NCBI GenBank assembly: GCA_036873135.1 | Contig: JAPTYO010000005.1 | Location: 14,734,166-14,798,165 of the forward strand | Length of the DNA: 64,000 nt | Direction: 5' to 3' | Source: Clarkia xantiana subsp. parviflora | Taxonomy: Eukaryota > Streptophyta > Magnoliopsida > Myrtales > Onagraceae | Part shown: positions 33,148 to 44,888 of the stretch, in pieces | Layout of the letters: each line of letters opens with the position of its first letter | How positions within the stretch are numbered: position 1 is the stretch's first letter | Program-made: the position numbers and the translations under genes | Notes under the pieces: model-generated | Seen by the model: the letters and a program-made list of their open reading frames with translations, nothing else | The model's database searches: none | What the model was told of the DNA's origin: nothing

Positions 33148-33377
33148 TATAAGCTTGAATCATACTTCATTGATGATTAGGGATTACAAGCAAAGTGATA
33201 CAATATATATACTAAGTGAAACTAGGCTCACCAACTAAGACTATACAAAGAGTAGTGAACCAGGTGCATAGTGTTTGCATAGCATAACTGGGTGCATACA
33301 TAGTGGCAGGGTGTATGCATAGTAAAACTAAGTGTATGCATAGTGTATTGAACTTAGTCTTCATATACACTTCTATA
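33148..33377 (-). repeat. 3' LTR of copia-2
   Basis: 230 bp, starts TATAAGCTTGAATC and ends ACACTTCTATA on the plus strand. Includes repeated TGCATAGTG/TATGCATAG words. Confidence 0.95.
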
Positions 33378-36300
33378 TTCTCCCATCCTTTTCTTCTTCC
33401 TCTTTTCTTTCTTGGAAGACATCCTTGATTCCATATAGCTTCAACAAAGCCAAGTGTTGGTTCTTCACTAAAGCCTTGGTTAGCAAGTCAGCTAGCTGAT
33501 CCTTTGAAGGAATGTAGTGAACATCAATCCTGCCTTGTCCAATGTGATGTCTTGTGAAATGACAATCCAATTCAATGTGTTTGGTACGCTCATGAAACAT
33601 TGGATTTTTAGCAATCTTCACAGCTGCTTGACTATCTGTGTATATAGGGATAGGAAAGTTTACTTGCAATCCAAGTTCCTTGAGAATCCTGCCTATCCAA
33701 AGTGCCTCTTGAATAGCAACTCTAAGGCACCTATACTCTGCTTCAGCACTTGATAGGGAAATGGTATCTTGCTTCTTGACCTTCCAAGCTATCATAGCTC
33801 CTCCTAGCTTTACACAATAGGCACTCACTGATTTCCTACTAAAAGGGCAAGCAGCCCAATCAGAGTCACAAAACAAGCTCAAACTAAGGTTGTTGTTGGA
33901 AGGATAGATCAAGCCTTGGCCTGGGGTGCCCTTGATGTACTTGATTATCCTAATGGCAGCTTCATAGTGAGACTTCTTTGGCTTGTCTACAAATTGACTT
34001 AGTCTCTGGACTGAGAAGCTAATGTCTGGTCTTGTCATTGTAAGATAGAGCAATTTGCCAATAAGTCTTCTAAATGAAGTAGCATCCTCTAATAGCACAT
34101 CATCAGTGTTTGAGTTGGATGCTTTGTCATACTCATGTGTGGTGAGCTTGACATTGAATTCCATAGGAGTTTCAGAAGGCCTTGCAGCCCCTAAGCCAGC
34201 CTCCTCAATGAGCTCCATAGCATATTTCCTTTGATTGATCACAAGTCCTTGATTTGATCTTGCAATCTCCAAACCCAAGAAGTACCTCAAGTCCCCCAAA
34301 TCCTTCAACTTGAAGTGTATTTGAAGTGTGTGTTTCAATTGATTGATCATCTTGGTATTGGAACCAGTGATTAGAAGATCATCAACATAGATTAATAGAA
34401 ACACCTTGTCATTGCCTTGTATCTTGGTGAACAAGGAATGATCTGAGGCACATTGTGTATAACCATTCTTCAACAATGTTTGGGTGAGCTTGATGTTCCA
34501 TTGCCTTGAAGCTTGTTTAAGGCCATATAGGGACTTCTTAAGCTTGCATACACGTTTGGTAGATCCTTCAAGAGATTTTGAAGGATCAAAACCTTGTGGA
34601 ATATCCATGTACACTTCCTCAGTTAAGTCACCTTGAAGAAAAGCATTGTTGACATCCATATGGTATTATCCCCAAGATTTGGCAGCTGCCAATGCTAAGA
34701 TGATCCTCACTGTGTCCATCTTGACCACAGGAGAGAATGTCTCATTGAAATCAGTCCCTTCCACTTGAGTGAATCCTTTGGCAACTAATCTTGCTTTATA
34801 CCTTTCAATGGAACCATCAGAGTTGTACTTGACCTTGAAGACCCATTTGCAACCTATTGAAGATTTGCCTTGAGGAAGTTCCATGAGTTCCCAAGTTTTG
34901 TTTGCTTGAAGGGCTTGTATCTCTTCCTTCATGGCCAAAATCCAATTGGGATCCTTTATTGCTTGTTTGTAGGAGCTTGGTTCCTTGATTTTGTCAATGG
35001 CAGCCAAGAAACATTTGTATTGAGGGCCTAAAGTGTCATATGACATATACCTCTCCATGCCAAAAGTGGCATTGGAACTTGATCTTTGTTGAAGTTCAGC
35101 AATCCTTGCACTTCTCCTTGGTTGTGGTGGATTGAGTTGTGCAATTCTAAGATTCCTCCTTAGATTAGAAGGTTGGGGTGGATCATCCACAATGGGTGGT
35201 TGAGGTGTTGGAGTTTGTTGAGGTGGTGGGACTTCATTGATTGGGATGTGTCTTTGTATATCCTCATCAAAGTAAGTTGGATTCTCTTGTGGGAAGTCTT
35301 CAATGGATTGCTTGGCTCCCAAGCAAGATGGAATGAGAGACTTTAAAGCATCCTTGGACATGCTAAATGGGAAGATGTCTTCATGAAATGAAACATCCCT
35401 TGAAACATGAAACATTGAGTTGGAAATGTTCATCACAAGGTATCCTTTTTGTGAAGTTGAATACCCCATAAGGATGCATGGTTCAGCCCTTGGACTAAAC
35501 TTGTCATGGTTGTTCAATTTGGTTGTAAAGCATAAGCAACCTATGGTTCTCAAATGAAGAAGAGAAGGTGCTTTCCCATATAGCACTTCCATAGGTGATT
35601 TGAACTTCAAGATGGAGGTGGGTAGCCTGTTGAGCAAGTAACAAGCATTGAGTATGCAATATCCCCAATGTCTCAATGGCATAGAAGCTTGAAACCTTAT
35701 GGCTCTAACAATGTTGAGAATGTCCCTATGTTTGCGTTCAACCCTGCCATTTTGTTGTGGTGTATGCACACAACTTGTTTGATGAAGAATCCCAAATTGA
35801 AGAAGTAAATCTTTGCAAATTGAGTTGATGAACTCAGTCCCATTGTCACTTCTCAAAGTCTTGACCATTGTACCAAATTGAGTCTTGACCATGATCAAGA
35901 AATTCTTGATGTGCAAGAAGGTGTCACTCTTGTGTCTCATCAAATAGACCCAAGTTGCCCTTGAATGATCATCAACAATGGTCAAGAAATATTGTTTGTT
36001 CTTGAAGGTAGGCACCTTGTATGGTCCCCATAGATCCATGTGAATCAAATCAAAAGGCTTTGAAGCAATTGAATCACTGATTGGAAATGAAAATCTGGAT
36101 TGCTTTGCAAGAGGACAAATAGTGCATTGTTTGATACAACCATAGGTCTTATTCAAGCCTAAAACATCCAAATGGTTCAAATATTGTTCTGAGACATGAC
36201 CCAAACGCCTATGCCATCTCAATACTTCATCCTTATTCCCCAAGCAAGTAGCTGCTATCTTCCTTGGGCATGAAGGCACCACATCCTTCAAGGTGTACAA

Positions 36301-37782
36301 TCCTTTATTCCATTGTCCAATCACCATGGACTTGCCACTCTGGCCCTGAAGCAACACATGATCACAAGTAAAGATCACTTTGCAATTTAACTGGCTAGGC
36401 AACCTAGAGACTGAGATCAAATTGAACTTGAAATCAGGGACCAAAAGGATGTTAGTCAATGTGAATCCACTTGAGAAAGAGCAAGAACCAATATGGGTTA
36501 CTTTGCACTTGTGACCATTTGGCAAGTGCACATATTGGTGATCAGAGTCACTCTTCTTCAAATCACGTAGCCATTCAATTTGATGAGTGATATGGTTAGT
36601 TGCACCTGAGTCAACTATCCAAACCATAGGATCACTAGATATACCTGCCATGTTGACATGAGCTTGATCCACATCTTCAAAGGATAGAGGTGTATGATCA
36701 AAATGATCATCATGGGCAGCAACATGTTGAATCCTTTTGTCAGCTGTGCCATGGAAGATTCTCTTGTCTTTGGCTGCCACATGCTCAATTGAACTTGAGG
36801 TTCCACCATCTTCAACAATGTTTGCTGAGTTCCAATTCCTCTTAGGAGCATTTGGATTGTTTTGATGGATTGGATGATCATATGGGTAGCCATGCTTGGT
36901 GTAGCAAACATCCTCATGATGACCCTTCTTGCCACAATAGGTGCAAGTAGGAAGTGGTTTGCCACTTGAAGCATTGAAATTGCCTCTGCCTCTTCCAATG
37001 CCATTGCCTCTTCCAAAGCCTCTACCCCTTGCATATCCTCTTCCATTGCCTCTACCTCCTCCATAAGATGGAATCTTCCCAGTGAATAAGGCTGTTGCCT
37101 CACCCACATCACCAATGGAACCAGAAATGGTCCTTTGACTCTCTTCTTGTACTAACACAGAGAAGGCAATGCTAAGTGTAGGAAGGGGTTGCCTCATAAG
37201 CAAGTTGCTCCTAATGTGTCCATAGGAATCATTTAGTCCCAAGAGGAAAGCCATCAACTTTTGTTTCTCTTTGTGCTCATTGACAATGGCAATGTCCCCA
37301 GCACATTGGAGAACCAAATCATCAATGGAAGCAAGAGCATCCCATAGTTGCTTCATCTTGGCAAAGTATTCAGTGATGGAGAGCACACCTTGAGATGTTT
37401 GGTAAATCTCTCTTGTCAATTGAAAGATTTGAGTGCCATCCACTTTGTCAAACATCTCCTTTAAGTCATTCCAAATGGAAGAGGCTGTAGGATTGTAGAT
37501 CAAGCCATTGACCAAGTCCTTGGCCACAGTGTTCCTTAACCATGCCTTGACAATTGCATTTGCCCTATCCCATCTCACCCTATCATTGACACCAACATCC
37601 AATCTTGTGAATGTGCCATCTATAAAACCAATCTTATTCTTCACCAATAAGCCTTCTCTGATTGATGTGCTCCAAACATGATAGTTGGATGTTCCTTGAA
37701 GCTGAAAAGGAATGAGCATATGGCCAGTGGTGTCTGAGGGGTGAATGTATAGGGGATCATCAACATTGGTTTCCTGAGCCAT
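33373..37782 (-). pseudogene. copia-2 polyprotein, one internal stop
   Basis: Start at ATG 37782 (MAQETNVDDPLYIHPSDTTG), matching copia-1; the frame is open farther upstream. Order: Gag with gag-polypeptide N-terminus and CCHC knuckle CTYCGKKGHHEDVC; protease WIVDSGATNHIT; integrase HHCC (HRRLGH...CTICPLAKQ) with core DLWGPY, SDNGTEF, QQNGRVERKH; RT with WVFKVKYNSDGSIERYKARL, FSPVVK and catalytic YVDDLLITG; RNase H ending CDSDWAACP, SSAEAEY, KHIELDCHF. A TAA at 34666-34668 splits RT. The frame resumes two codons later at MDVNNAFLQGD in the same phase. All catalytic motifs are present, so the single stop is the only lesion I see. Confidence 0.9.
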
Positions 37783-38506
37783 CTTGCAAGCAAAGTAACA
37801 CAAGGAGCTTGAAGATTCAGAGTAAAGGGAATTCAGAAGCAAGTGACTCCAATGAAAACGCACACAAACTATGCACTAGCAACAAAACTAGCACACCAAG
37901 TTTGTTGAGAGTAAGACAAAATTCCAGCTCACTCTTCAGTACAATTTGTACAATCCGCAACAAATTGCTCCAAGTTCAATGTTCACAAATCACTAGGAAT
38001 GGGTTATGATCAAATCTCCATTGAAGAAAGCTCTGAAATCTTCAAGAAATGGAGTGAAAACTCGAAGAACACACAATGACTCCTCAGCCGAGCAAAGTGT
38101 ATGCAAACGTTGTAACGTAGGAAAATCACAACTTCCAAGTGGTATGCGCAGCTTGAAAAAGCTCAAAATTCATATCCAAATCCAGGGAAACAAAGCAATT
38201 CCCAGATTATAACAAGAACAATCACGCAATCAGCTCAACAAGACTGAAATCAACAAGAACTAAGCAAACTAGGACTAAGACATGTTGGCTATCCTTAGTC
38301 TATGCTCAGCTTTGTGTAGTGTTGTGATTTCTTGAATTTTTACTTACTTGACATCCATTCTTGCACAAGAAATGAAAATTTCAAGTTGAGATGAAGATCC
38401 ACGAAGCTTATCTTGTATGGTTATGCAAGAACAAGGTGAACTTTGAAGGCTAACGTTGAAGAAATTTAATCTTCTTCAACTAGATGTGTACGCCGCCATT
38501 AGGGAT
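37783..38506 (-). other. copia-2 leader, non-coding
   Basis: Untranslated leader between the primer site and the likely gag start; no supported ORF. AT-rich. Confidence 0.6.
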
Positions 38507-38519
38507 GGCTCTGATACCA
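38507..38519 (-). other. primer binding site of copia-2
   Basis: Minus strand TGGTATCAGAGCC next to the 5' LTR, initiator-Met tRNA type. Confidence 0.93.
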
Positions 38520-38749
38520 TATAAGCTTGAATCATACTTCATTGATGATTAGGGATTACAAGCAAAGTGATACAATATATATACTAAGTGAAACTAGTCT
38601 CACCAACTAAGACTATACAAAGAGTTGTGAACCAGGTGCATAGTGTTTGCATAGCATAACCGGGTGCATACATAGTGGCAGGGTGTATGCATAGTAAAAC
38701 TAAGTGTATGCATAGTGTATTGAACTTAGTCTTCATATACACTTCTATA
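38520..38749 (-). repeat. 5' LTR of copia-2
   Basis: 230 bp, three substitutions from 33148-33377, flanked by GGACC. Confidence 0.95.
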
Positions 38750-38754
38750 GGACC

Positions 38755-41100
38755 ATTGTCGCTGATCACCACCTTAGGAATCACGTATCTGGACACAATA
38801 CGGGTCTGGAGGAACTTGACGATCTGGTTCCCCGTCGTTCTGGCCAACGCCTTTGCCTCTATCCATTTCGAAAAATAATCGATAGCTACAAGTAAATACT
38901 TACATTGACCTTGTGCTTGTGGAAGAGGTCCCACCAAGTCGATGCCCCACTGCGCAAAGGGCCAAGCACTCTTGATGGACGTCAGATTAGCAGCCGGAGC
39001 CACGATACTCGGGGCGTACCTCTGGCACGCATCACAGGATCGGACCAACGCCGTCGCCTCCTTACTCATCGTAGGCCAATTATAGCCCAAGTTCAGCACT
39101 TTCCTAATAATGGATCGGGCTCCTTCATGACAAGCCGTGACCCCCTCATGCACCTCCTTCAGGATTTGACTTGTGTCAGGCTCAGCCACACACTTCAAGT
39201 ACGGTGTCGAGAACCAGCCTTTCTTGTATAGCTGATTGTCCAGCATCACGTAATTAGCCGCGATCCGACGTATCCTGTCAGCTATTACTTTATCATCAGG
39301 GACTGCCCCCGTAGTCAGGTACGCGACTATCGGGGTCATCCAAGTGGGCTCTTCCTCCGATCCTGCTTCGATAGCACACACCTGCGTTGGGTCGGTAGTC
39401 GACAAGATTACCTTCTCCAAGAAGTGCACCTTCCGATTTTCCTCCAAGGATGCCCCCAGGGAAAATTTGCTAAAGGCGTCTGCCTCCACGTTTTCCTCCC
39501 TTGGGATCGCCTCGATATCGAAGCTTTTAAAGCTTTCCTTCAAGTCTTGCACCTCACGAAGGTAATTCTTCATCATCGGGCTCTTCGCCTCATATCGCCC
39601 TCGGACCTGGTTCACAATCAAGGCCGCGTCACACTTCACTCTTAAGTAAGCGACTCCCGTACCTCTGGCAATTTTCAGGCCCGTGATAAGAGCCTCATAC
39701 TCTGCTTCATTGTTCGTGGCCTTAAATGTTAAAGCCAAGGCATATCGAAGCGGCTCACCTTCGCCTGGTGGTATCAACACAAAGCCTGCTCCTGATCCGT
39801 CCGAACTCGAGGAGCCATCTGTGTACATCTCCCAGGTATTTTCCTCATTTGGCTGTTCTGATTGCTCTGCCCTCTCTGGTTGTTCTTCTGTCGGGGCCTC
39901 CATGGTTGCCCCCTCTACAGGGCCCGCTTCCTCCAGATCGGGGGCTGTAGATTCTGCTATGAAATCCGCCAATGCCTGGCCCTTAATAGCTGTTCTTGGA
40001 GCCAAGTGTATGCGAAACTCACTAAGCTCTACTGCCCATTTCACTAATCTCCCCGACGCATCCGGTCGGTTCAAAAAATGCTTCAGAGGCTGATTTGTCA
40101 ACACAGTAATCTCGTGTGCATGGAAATAAGGCCTCATCTTCCGAGCAGTTATAATTAACGCAAAGAGATACTTCTCAACGGCCGGATAATTTAATTCAGA
40201 CTTGGCAAACGCCTTGCTTACATAATAGACGGGGACTTGATTACCCTCGACAACCTTCACTAACACAGAGCTAATGGCAAATTCAGAAACAGCCAAATAA
40301 AGGTAGAGCGGCTCGCCTGGAATCGGTTTCGCCAACGGCGGGAGAGTGCGAAGGTGCTGCTTAAGTGCTTGGAACGCTTCTTCACACTTGGCGGTCCATT
40401 CAAACTTCTTGTTGGCCCTCAGGACTTCAAAAATGGCATTGATCGGTCACTTGCCTTGGACAGGAAGCGATTCATTGCAGCCAGTCGGCCATTCAGCACT
40501 TGCACCTCCCGATGGTTTATCGGAGACTGCATCTCCTCGATCGCCCTCAGCTTCTCGGGATTCACCTCAATTCCTCTATGGCTCACCATAAAGCCCAGAA
40601 ATTTCCCTGAGTGGACTCCGAAGGCGCATTTTGTCGGGTTTAAGCGAACCTGATGAAGCCTCATCCGCTCAAACGCCATGGCTAGGTTGTGCACATGATC
40701 CTCAGCTTGTCGGGACTTCACCAGCATATCATCCACGTAAGCCTCCATGGTCTCTCCTAGCATATCTCCGAACAGCTTGTTCACCATCCGCTGGTAGGTA
40801 GCCCCGGCATTGATCAACCCGAAAGGCATGACATCGTAGTGGTAGATGTCACTGTCTGCGTAAAATGCGGTGTGAGGAGCGTCTTCCTTAGCCATCTTGA
40901 TCTGGTTGTAGCCCGAGTACGCATCCATGAAGCTCAACAGCTCATGTCCCGACGTGGCATCCACTAGCTGGTCGATTCTCGGGAGCGGGTAACAGTCCTT
41001 CGGGTAAGCCTTATTCAGGTCGCGGAAATCAACACACATCCGCCATTTCCGTTTGGTCTTCTTCACCAGTACTGGATTAGCAACCCAAGTCTGGAATCAG
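38755..41100 (-). pseudogene. element B RT, RNase H and N-terminal integrase
   Basis: Minus-strand pol, close in sequence to element A. RT with FRDLNKAYPKDCYPLP, MDAYSGYNQ and YVDDMLVKS; RNase H from MYTDGSSSSDGSG; integrase zinc finger and WGIDLVGPL, up to VVISDNGP at the copia-2 insertion. Breaks: a frameshift near 40430 and a TGA at about 41096-41098 in the segment before RT. The RT frame 41066-40419 is otherwise open. Confidence 0.85.
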
Positions 41101-42992
41101 AGCTCTTTGATAAACCCAGCATCGAGCAACCTGCCCACCTCCTGCTGGATCGCGATCCTCTTGTCTGTGCCCATCGGACGCCTTTTCTGTGTGATAGATT
41201 TAATCGCGGGATCGATCTTCAACTCATGTACGATCACATCGGGGCTGATTCCTGGCATGTCACTCGGGGACCAGGCAAACAGCTCCTTGAACTTTTTCAG
41301 TAGATCGATCAACTCTCGGGCTGTCTCTTCGGTCAAAGCAGACCCGATTTTCACCTTCCTCTGAGGTCCGTCTATCTCGACTTCCTTCAGATCCTCCACG
41401 GGGGCGGGACGCCCAAACTCCTCTCTGGGATCAGCATCTGTCTGGAGGACAGTCATGGCCTCTCGTCTCCTCCTTCGGGTGGCGTTGACATAACATTTTC
41501 TGGAAGCCACCTGGTCGCCCTTGACCTCTCCGACTCCATGGTCAGTCGGGAACTTCATCTTCTGGTGTACAGTCGATGCAATCGCCATCAGGGGGTTGAT
41601 GGTAGTTTAAGGTGATCACCCCTAGCGGATAGGAGGTAGAGCCAGAGAATCCGACCATCGGGAAGTTTGCCTCCTTCAGGTCTTTCTTCGTTTTCCCATG
41701 GCCTCTAGCGCGTCCATGAACAGAATATCGGAGGAGCTCCCTCCGTCGATCAGAATTCGCTTCATCTCGTACCCGTCCACATCCAAGGTCACGACCACGG
41801 CGTCATCGTGCGGAGTCTCCACGCCTATGAGATCCTCCGACGAAAAGAAGATCACCATCTCTTCCTTCAGGGTCCAGGATCGGGACCTCTTACCTAGCAC
41901 CACAGCAGCAGGAATTCTAGAGACATAAACCTCCCGGGAGGACGAGGTATCACCCCCTGCGGCGAATCCTCCATGAATCACGTTTATAGTGCCCCGCTTC
42001 TCCTTATGGGCACCAGAAGACTCTGGGTCGGACCTCTTCTTCTTTGGGGATCGATCACGGGATCGGGAACGAGACCGTGATCGGGATCGAGAACGGGATC
42101 GGCACCGTTTCTCCCCGACAAACTCCTTAAGCTTCCCTTTCTGGATCAGCTTTTCGATCTCCTTCTTCAGCTCCCGACAATGATTGGTGTCGTGGCCATT
42201 CGCGCGATGGAATCGACAGTAGCGATCTATGCGGGATCCCAAGAATTCTCCTTCCTTCTTCGGGGGGTATCTAGAGATACCCTGTCGCTCCATGACCGTT
42301 AACAACTCCGCCATAGAGCTGTTGAGAGGAATGTCATGATCCTCCCGCCTGTCCTTCCTCGAGGAACGCCTATCATCCCTCTGATCAGGGCGACCTCGAC
42401 CCCGACTGCTCTCGGTTTTATCCTTCAACTTGCGCTCGTCTAAGGGTTTGACCGACTGCTTCCCTTATTCGATTTCGGGGGCTCAAGCTCTCCAGCGGCT
42501 ATCTTCGATTCCTAGACATCGATTTGCCGCTTCACCCTCTTCTGCAGTGCCTCCATATTCCACACAACCTTCTCAGCCACTTTGTGCATCAAGTCGGAAC
42601 CGTAGGGGGCTGTTAGGTTCCGAATGAAGGTACAGATGGTTTCGCCCTCCGAGATTTCCTCATCAATATCCGCCACGCTGGCAGTATACCGCTGGTAATA
42701 GTGCGCCAGCGACTCATCGGGCCTCTGTACCACCTGGGTTAGGGACCTCACACTCTTCAGCAAACGTCTGCGACCCTGGTACTGCTGAATGAAGCGGTCG
42801 TGCATATCAGCCCAGCAGATGATGCAGCCCGGCGGGATCGTGCCCCCCTGTCTGGGAGACCTCAGCAGCGGGAATCTGGTCCTCCTCGTGTTCCGGTGGT
42901 GAATTCAGAGTCGTCGCAGCAGGATGACGGGAACCACCAGATTGTCCTTGTCTTCTTTGCTTGCCAGCCGCCATTGAACGAGTAGAAGGCAT
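41101..42992 (-). pseudogene. element B Gag-protease, internally deleted
   Basis: Compared with element A it lacks several hundred bp of N-terminal Gag (join near 42835, where the text jumps from the WADMHDR region to upstream linker). It also lacks about 100 bp between protease and RT (join near 41607). A frame break lies near 42430-42510. Retained: part of the gag domain, zinc knuckle CRFHRANGHDTNHC, an RS-dipeptide tract longer than in A, INVIHGG and the protease core ILIDGGSSSDIL. It starts MPSTRSMAAGKQ at 42992. Confidence 0.82.
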
Positions 42993-43009
42993 ATCAGCTT
43001 TTTGTTACG

Positions 43010-43027
43010 TTCCCACAGACGGCGCCA
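43010..43027 (-). other. primer binding site of element B
   Basis: Minus strand TGGCGCCGTCTGTGGGAA, identical to element A. Confidence 0.85.
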
Positions 43028-43713
43028 ATGTTGGATCACGGTGGAACTCCGGTACGGCCTTTGACGGCGATCCTAGCTCCTTCGCTCCACGTGGTCCTGC
43101 AAAGAGGGGATGGACCGGGCGGTGACCCAGAATCCCTCTCCGATGCTTAAATGAGTATCTCGTATGGACTGGCAAGCAGTAATCTCAAAGTGTATAACAA
43201 CGTAATTGATCTGAGGTGACCTCTGCCCTTTTATAGGCGGAGAGGTACCTCAGTTACCTGGTGAACCGTTGGGGGTGGTTAGCCCGTATTCCGCGTATCT
43301 CGGGCACGATCTCGCCTATCTAGGCCATGATCTCTCTTATCTCGGCCACGCCCCGCGTATCTCGGCCACGCTCCGCGTATCTTAGCTATGCTCCGCGTAT
43401 CTCGGCCACGCTCCGCGTATCTTAGCTACGCTCCGCGTATCTCGGCCACGCCCCGCGTATCTCGGCCTTAACCTCTGATAGCAAGTCCCGACTAACATCG
43501 GGGACTCCAGAGTTATCTCGTTGTGTCACCGCTCGGGGCCCCTTGTCATTGTGACAGGGCCAATCATTCTCAGGGATTCGTCATCGGGGCCTACTTAAAG
43601 GCTTCTCATCGGGATCTTCCAGCTCACCTGTCGGGACCGACTCTGTCGGGACCTTTCATCATCGGGACTCCCTGCGTCGGGACCCTTCACCTTGGTCTTC
43701 TTGACCTCTATTT

Positions 43714-44469
43714 TGATGGGTTCTGATATAATCGTTAGCCCCGTTAACAGTCAATAGACGGCGAGTAAGTTCAGTGGGCCTCGTGAAAGGCCTGGAAGGC
43801 CCAGAAGCCCAGTATGAAGGGTCCCGACTTTAGCAGTCCCGATATGTGAGCTGAATGCTCCCGACGAGAAGCCTCTGAGTAGGCCCCGATATGCCTTTGA
43901 GAAGGCCCCGATAATAAAGCCCCGAGAAAGCTGGCCCTGCTCGTGAGACGAGAGGCCCTGGGTGGTGACCTAGAATGAGACAACTCTGGAGTCCCCGATA
44001 TGAATTGGGACTTGTGATCAGAGGATAAGACCAAGAAACCCGCCTACTAAATAGGGTAGTGGGGAGACGGTTGAGATACAGATAAAATCCCCCGAGATAC
44101 GCAGGGCGTGCCCGAGATATGCGGAGTGTGGGCGAGATATGCGGAGTGTGGGCGAGATACGCGGAGCGTGGGGCGAGATACACGAAATCCCAAACGAGAT
44201 ATACGGAATATGGGTAAAACTGCCAGGCGCGGTTACAGGTAACTGAGTAACTTCTCCTCCTATATAAAGGAGGAAGTTACCTCAGAAAACACACATTCTA
44301 ATACGAACTTAGATTACTGCTTACCACCCCATCATTCATACACTCATTTAGGCATCGGAGAGGGATTCTGGGTCACCACCCAGGTCATCCCCTTTTGCAG
44401 GATTACGCGGAGCCCAGGAGTTCAAGCTTTCCGTCAAGAACGTAACGGAGCTTCGACCGTGATCCAACA
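43714..44469 (+). repeat. 5' LTR of element C
   Basis: 756 bp, TGATGGGTTCTG...GTGATCCAACA. It has three more about 19-bp GAGATATGCGGAGTGTGGGC units (44088-44215) than its partner. TATATAAAG lies inside an inverted repeat at 44243-44285. Confidence 0.93.
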
Positions 44470-44475
44470 TAGGCG

Positions 44476-44888
44476 CCGCCGTGATTCCACCAGCCTTGAG
44501 ACGCCCAATCTCCTTGGCACGGGAGGATATCGAGGAAGAGCTTCGCAACATGGCTATCCGTCGGATGGAGGTAAAACTTTACTCTCGCTTTTATTCTTGC
44601 CTTCATTGTTCTTGCCTTCGATTATCGGATTTTAATCCTTTTTCCCTTTCGTCTTAGGAAACCGTGGACCAGCAGCGCTGCTTTGGTTTCATCCTGACTC
44701 TGAAGGGTGCTTTGGAGGAGGCACAAGCCAAGTCGGACCCCGACGCCTTGGCCAAGCTCCAAGCGGACCTTGAAGAGGCTGTGGCGGCAAAGAACAAGAT
44801 AGCCAAGGAGCAGACCCTCCTTGGCGAGAAGGCTCTGGGCCTGCACAAGCAGGTCCAAGATCATGAAGTCGTGCTGCATCGGGAGCGG
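44476..44888 (+). pseudogene. inverted aORF segment in element C
   Basis: Plus-strand sequence matching aORF exon 3 end and exon 4 start of A (11185-11580): SLAREDIEEELRNMAIRRME, a GT-AG intron at about 44572-44658, then QQRCFGFILTLKGALEE and the beginning of the coiled coil up to HRER. It points opposite to the rest of C's aORF and joins it near 44888, so this part has been flipped and the remaining C-terminus lost. Confidence 0.8.

Larger units (their letters stand above)
33148..38749 (-). mobile_element. Ty1/copia element copia-2, full length, nested in element B
   Basis: 5,602 bp with 230-bp LTRs (33148-33377 and 38520-38749) and a 5-bp duplication GGACC (33143-33147 and 38750-38754). 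The LTRs differ at only 3 positions, so it is young. Termini are TATA...TATA, not TG...CA. Order on the minus strand: LTR, Met-tRNA primer site, leader, one gag-protease-integrase-RT-RNase H frame interrupted by one stop, a purine-rich tract (about 33378-33390), LTR. Confidence 0.95.

Noticed and set aside
44622..44888. C-terminal extension of element C aORF (the frame stays open to 44622)
   Set aside because: Past about 44889 the frame reads the reverse complement of exon 4 coding sequence; the open frame is an artefact of the inversion.
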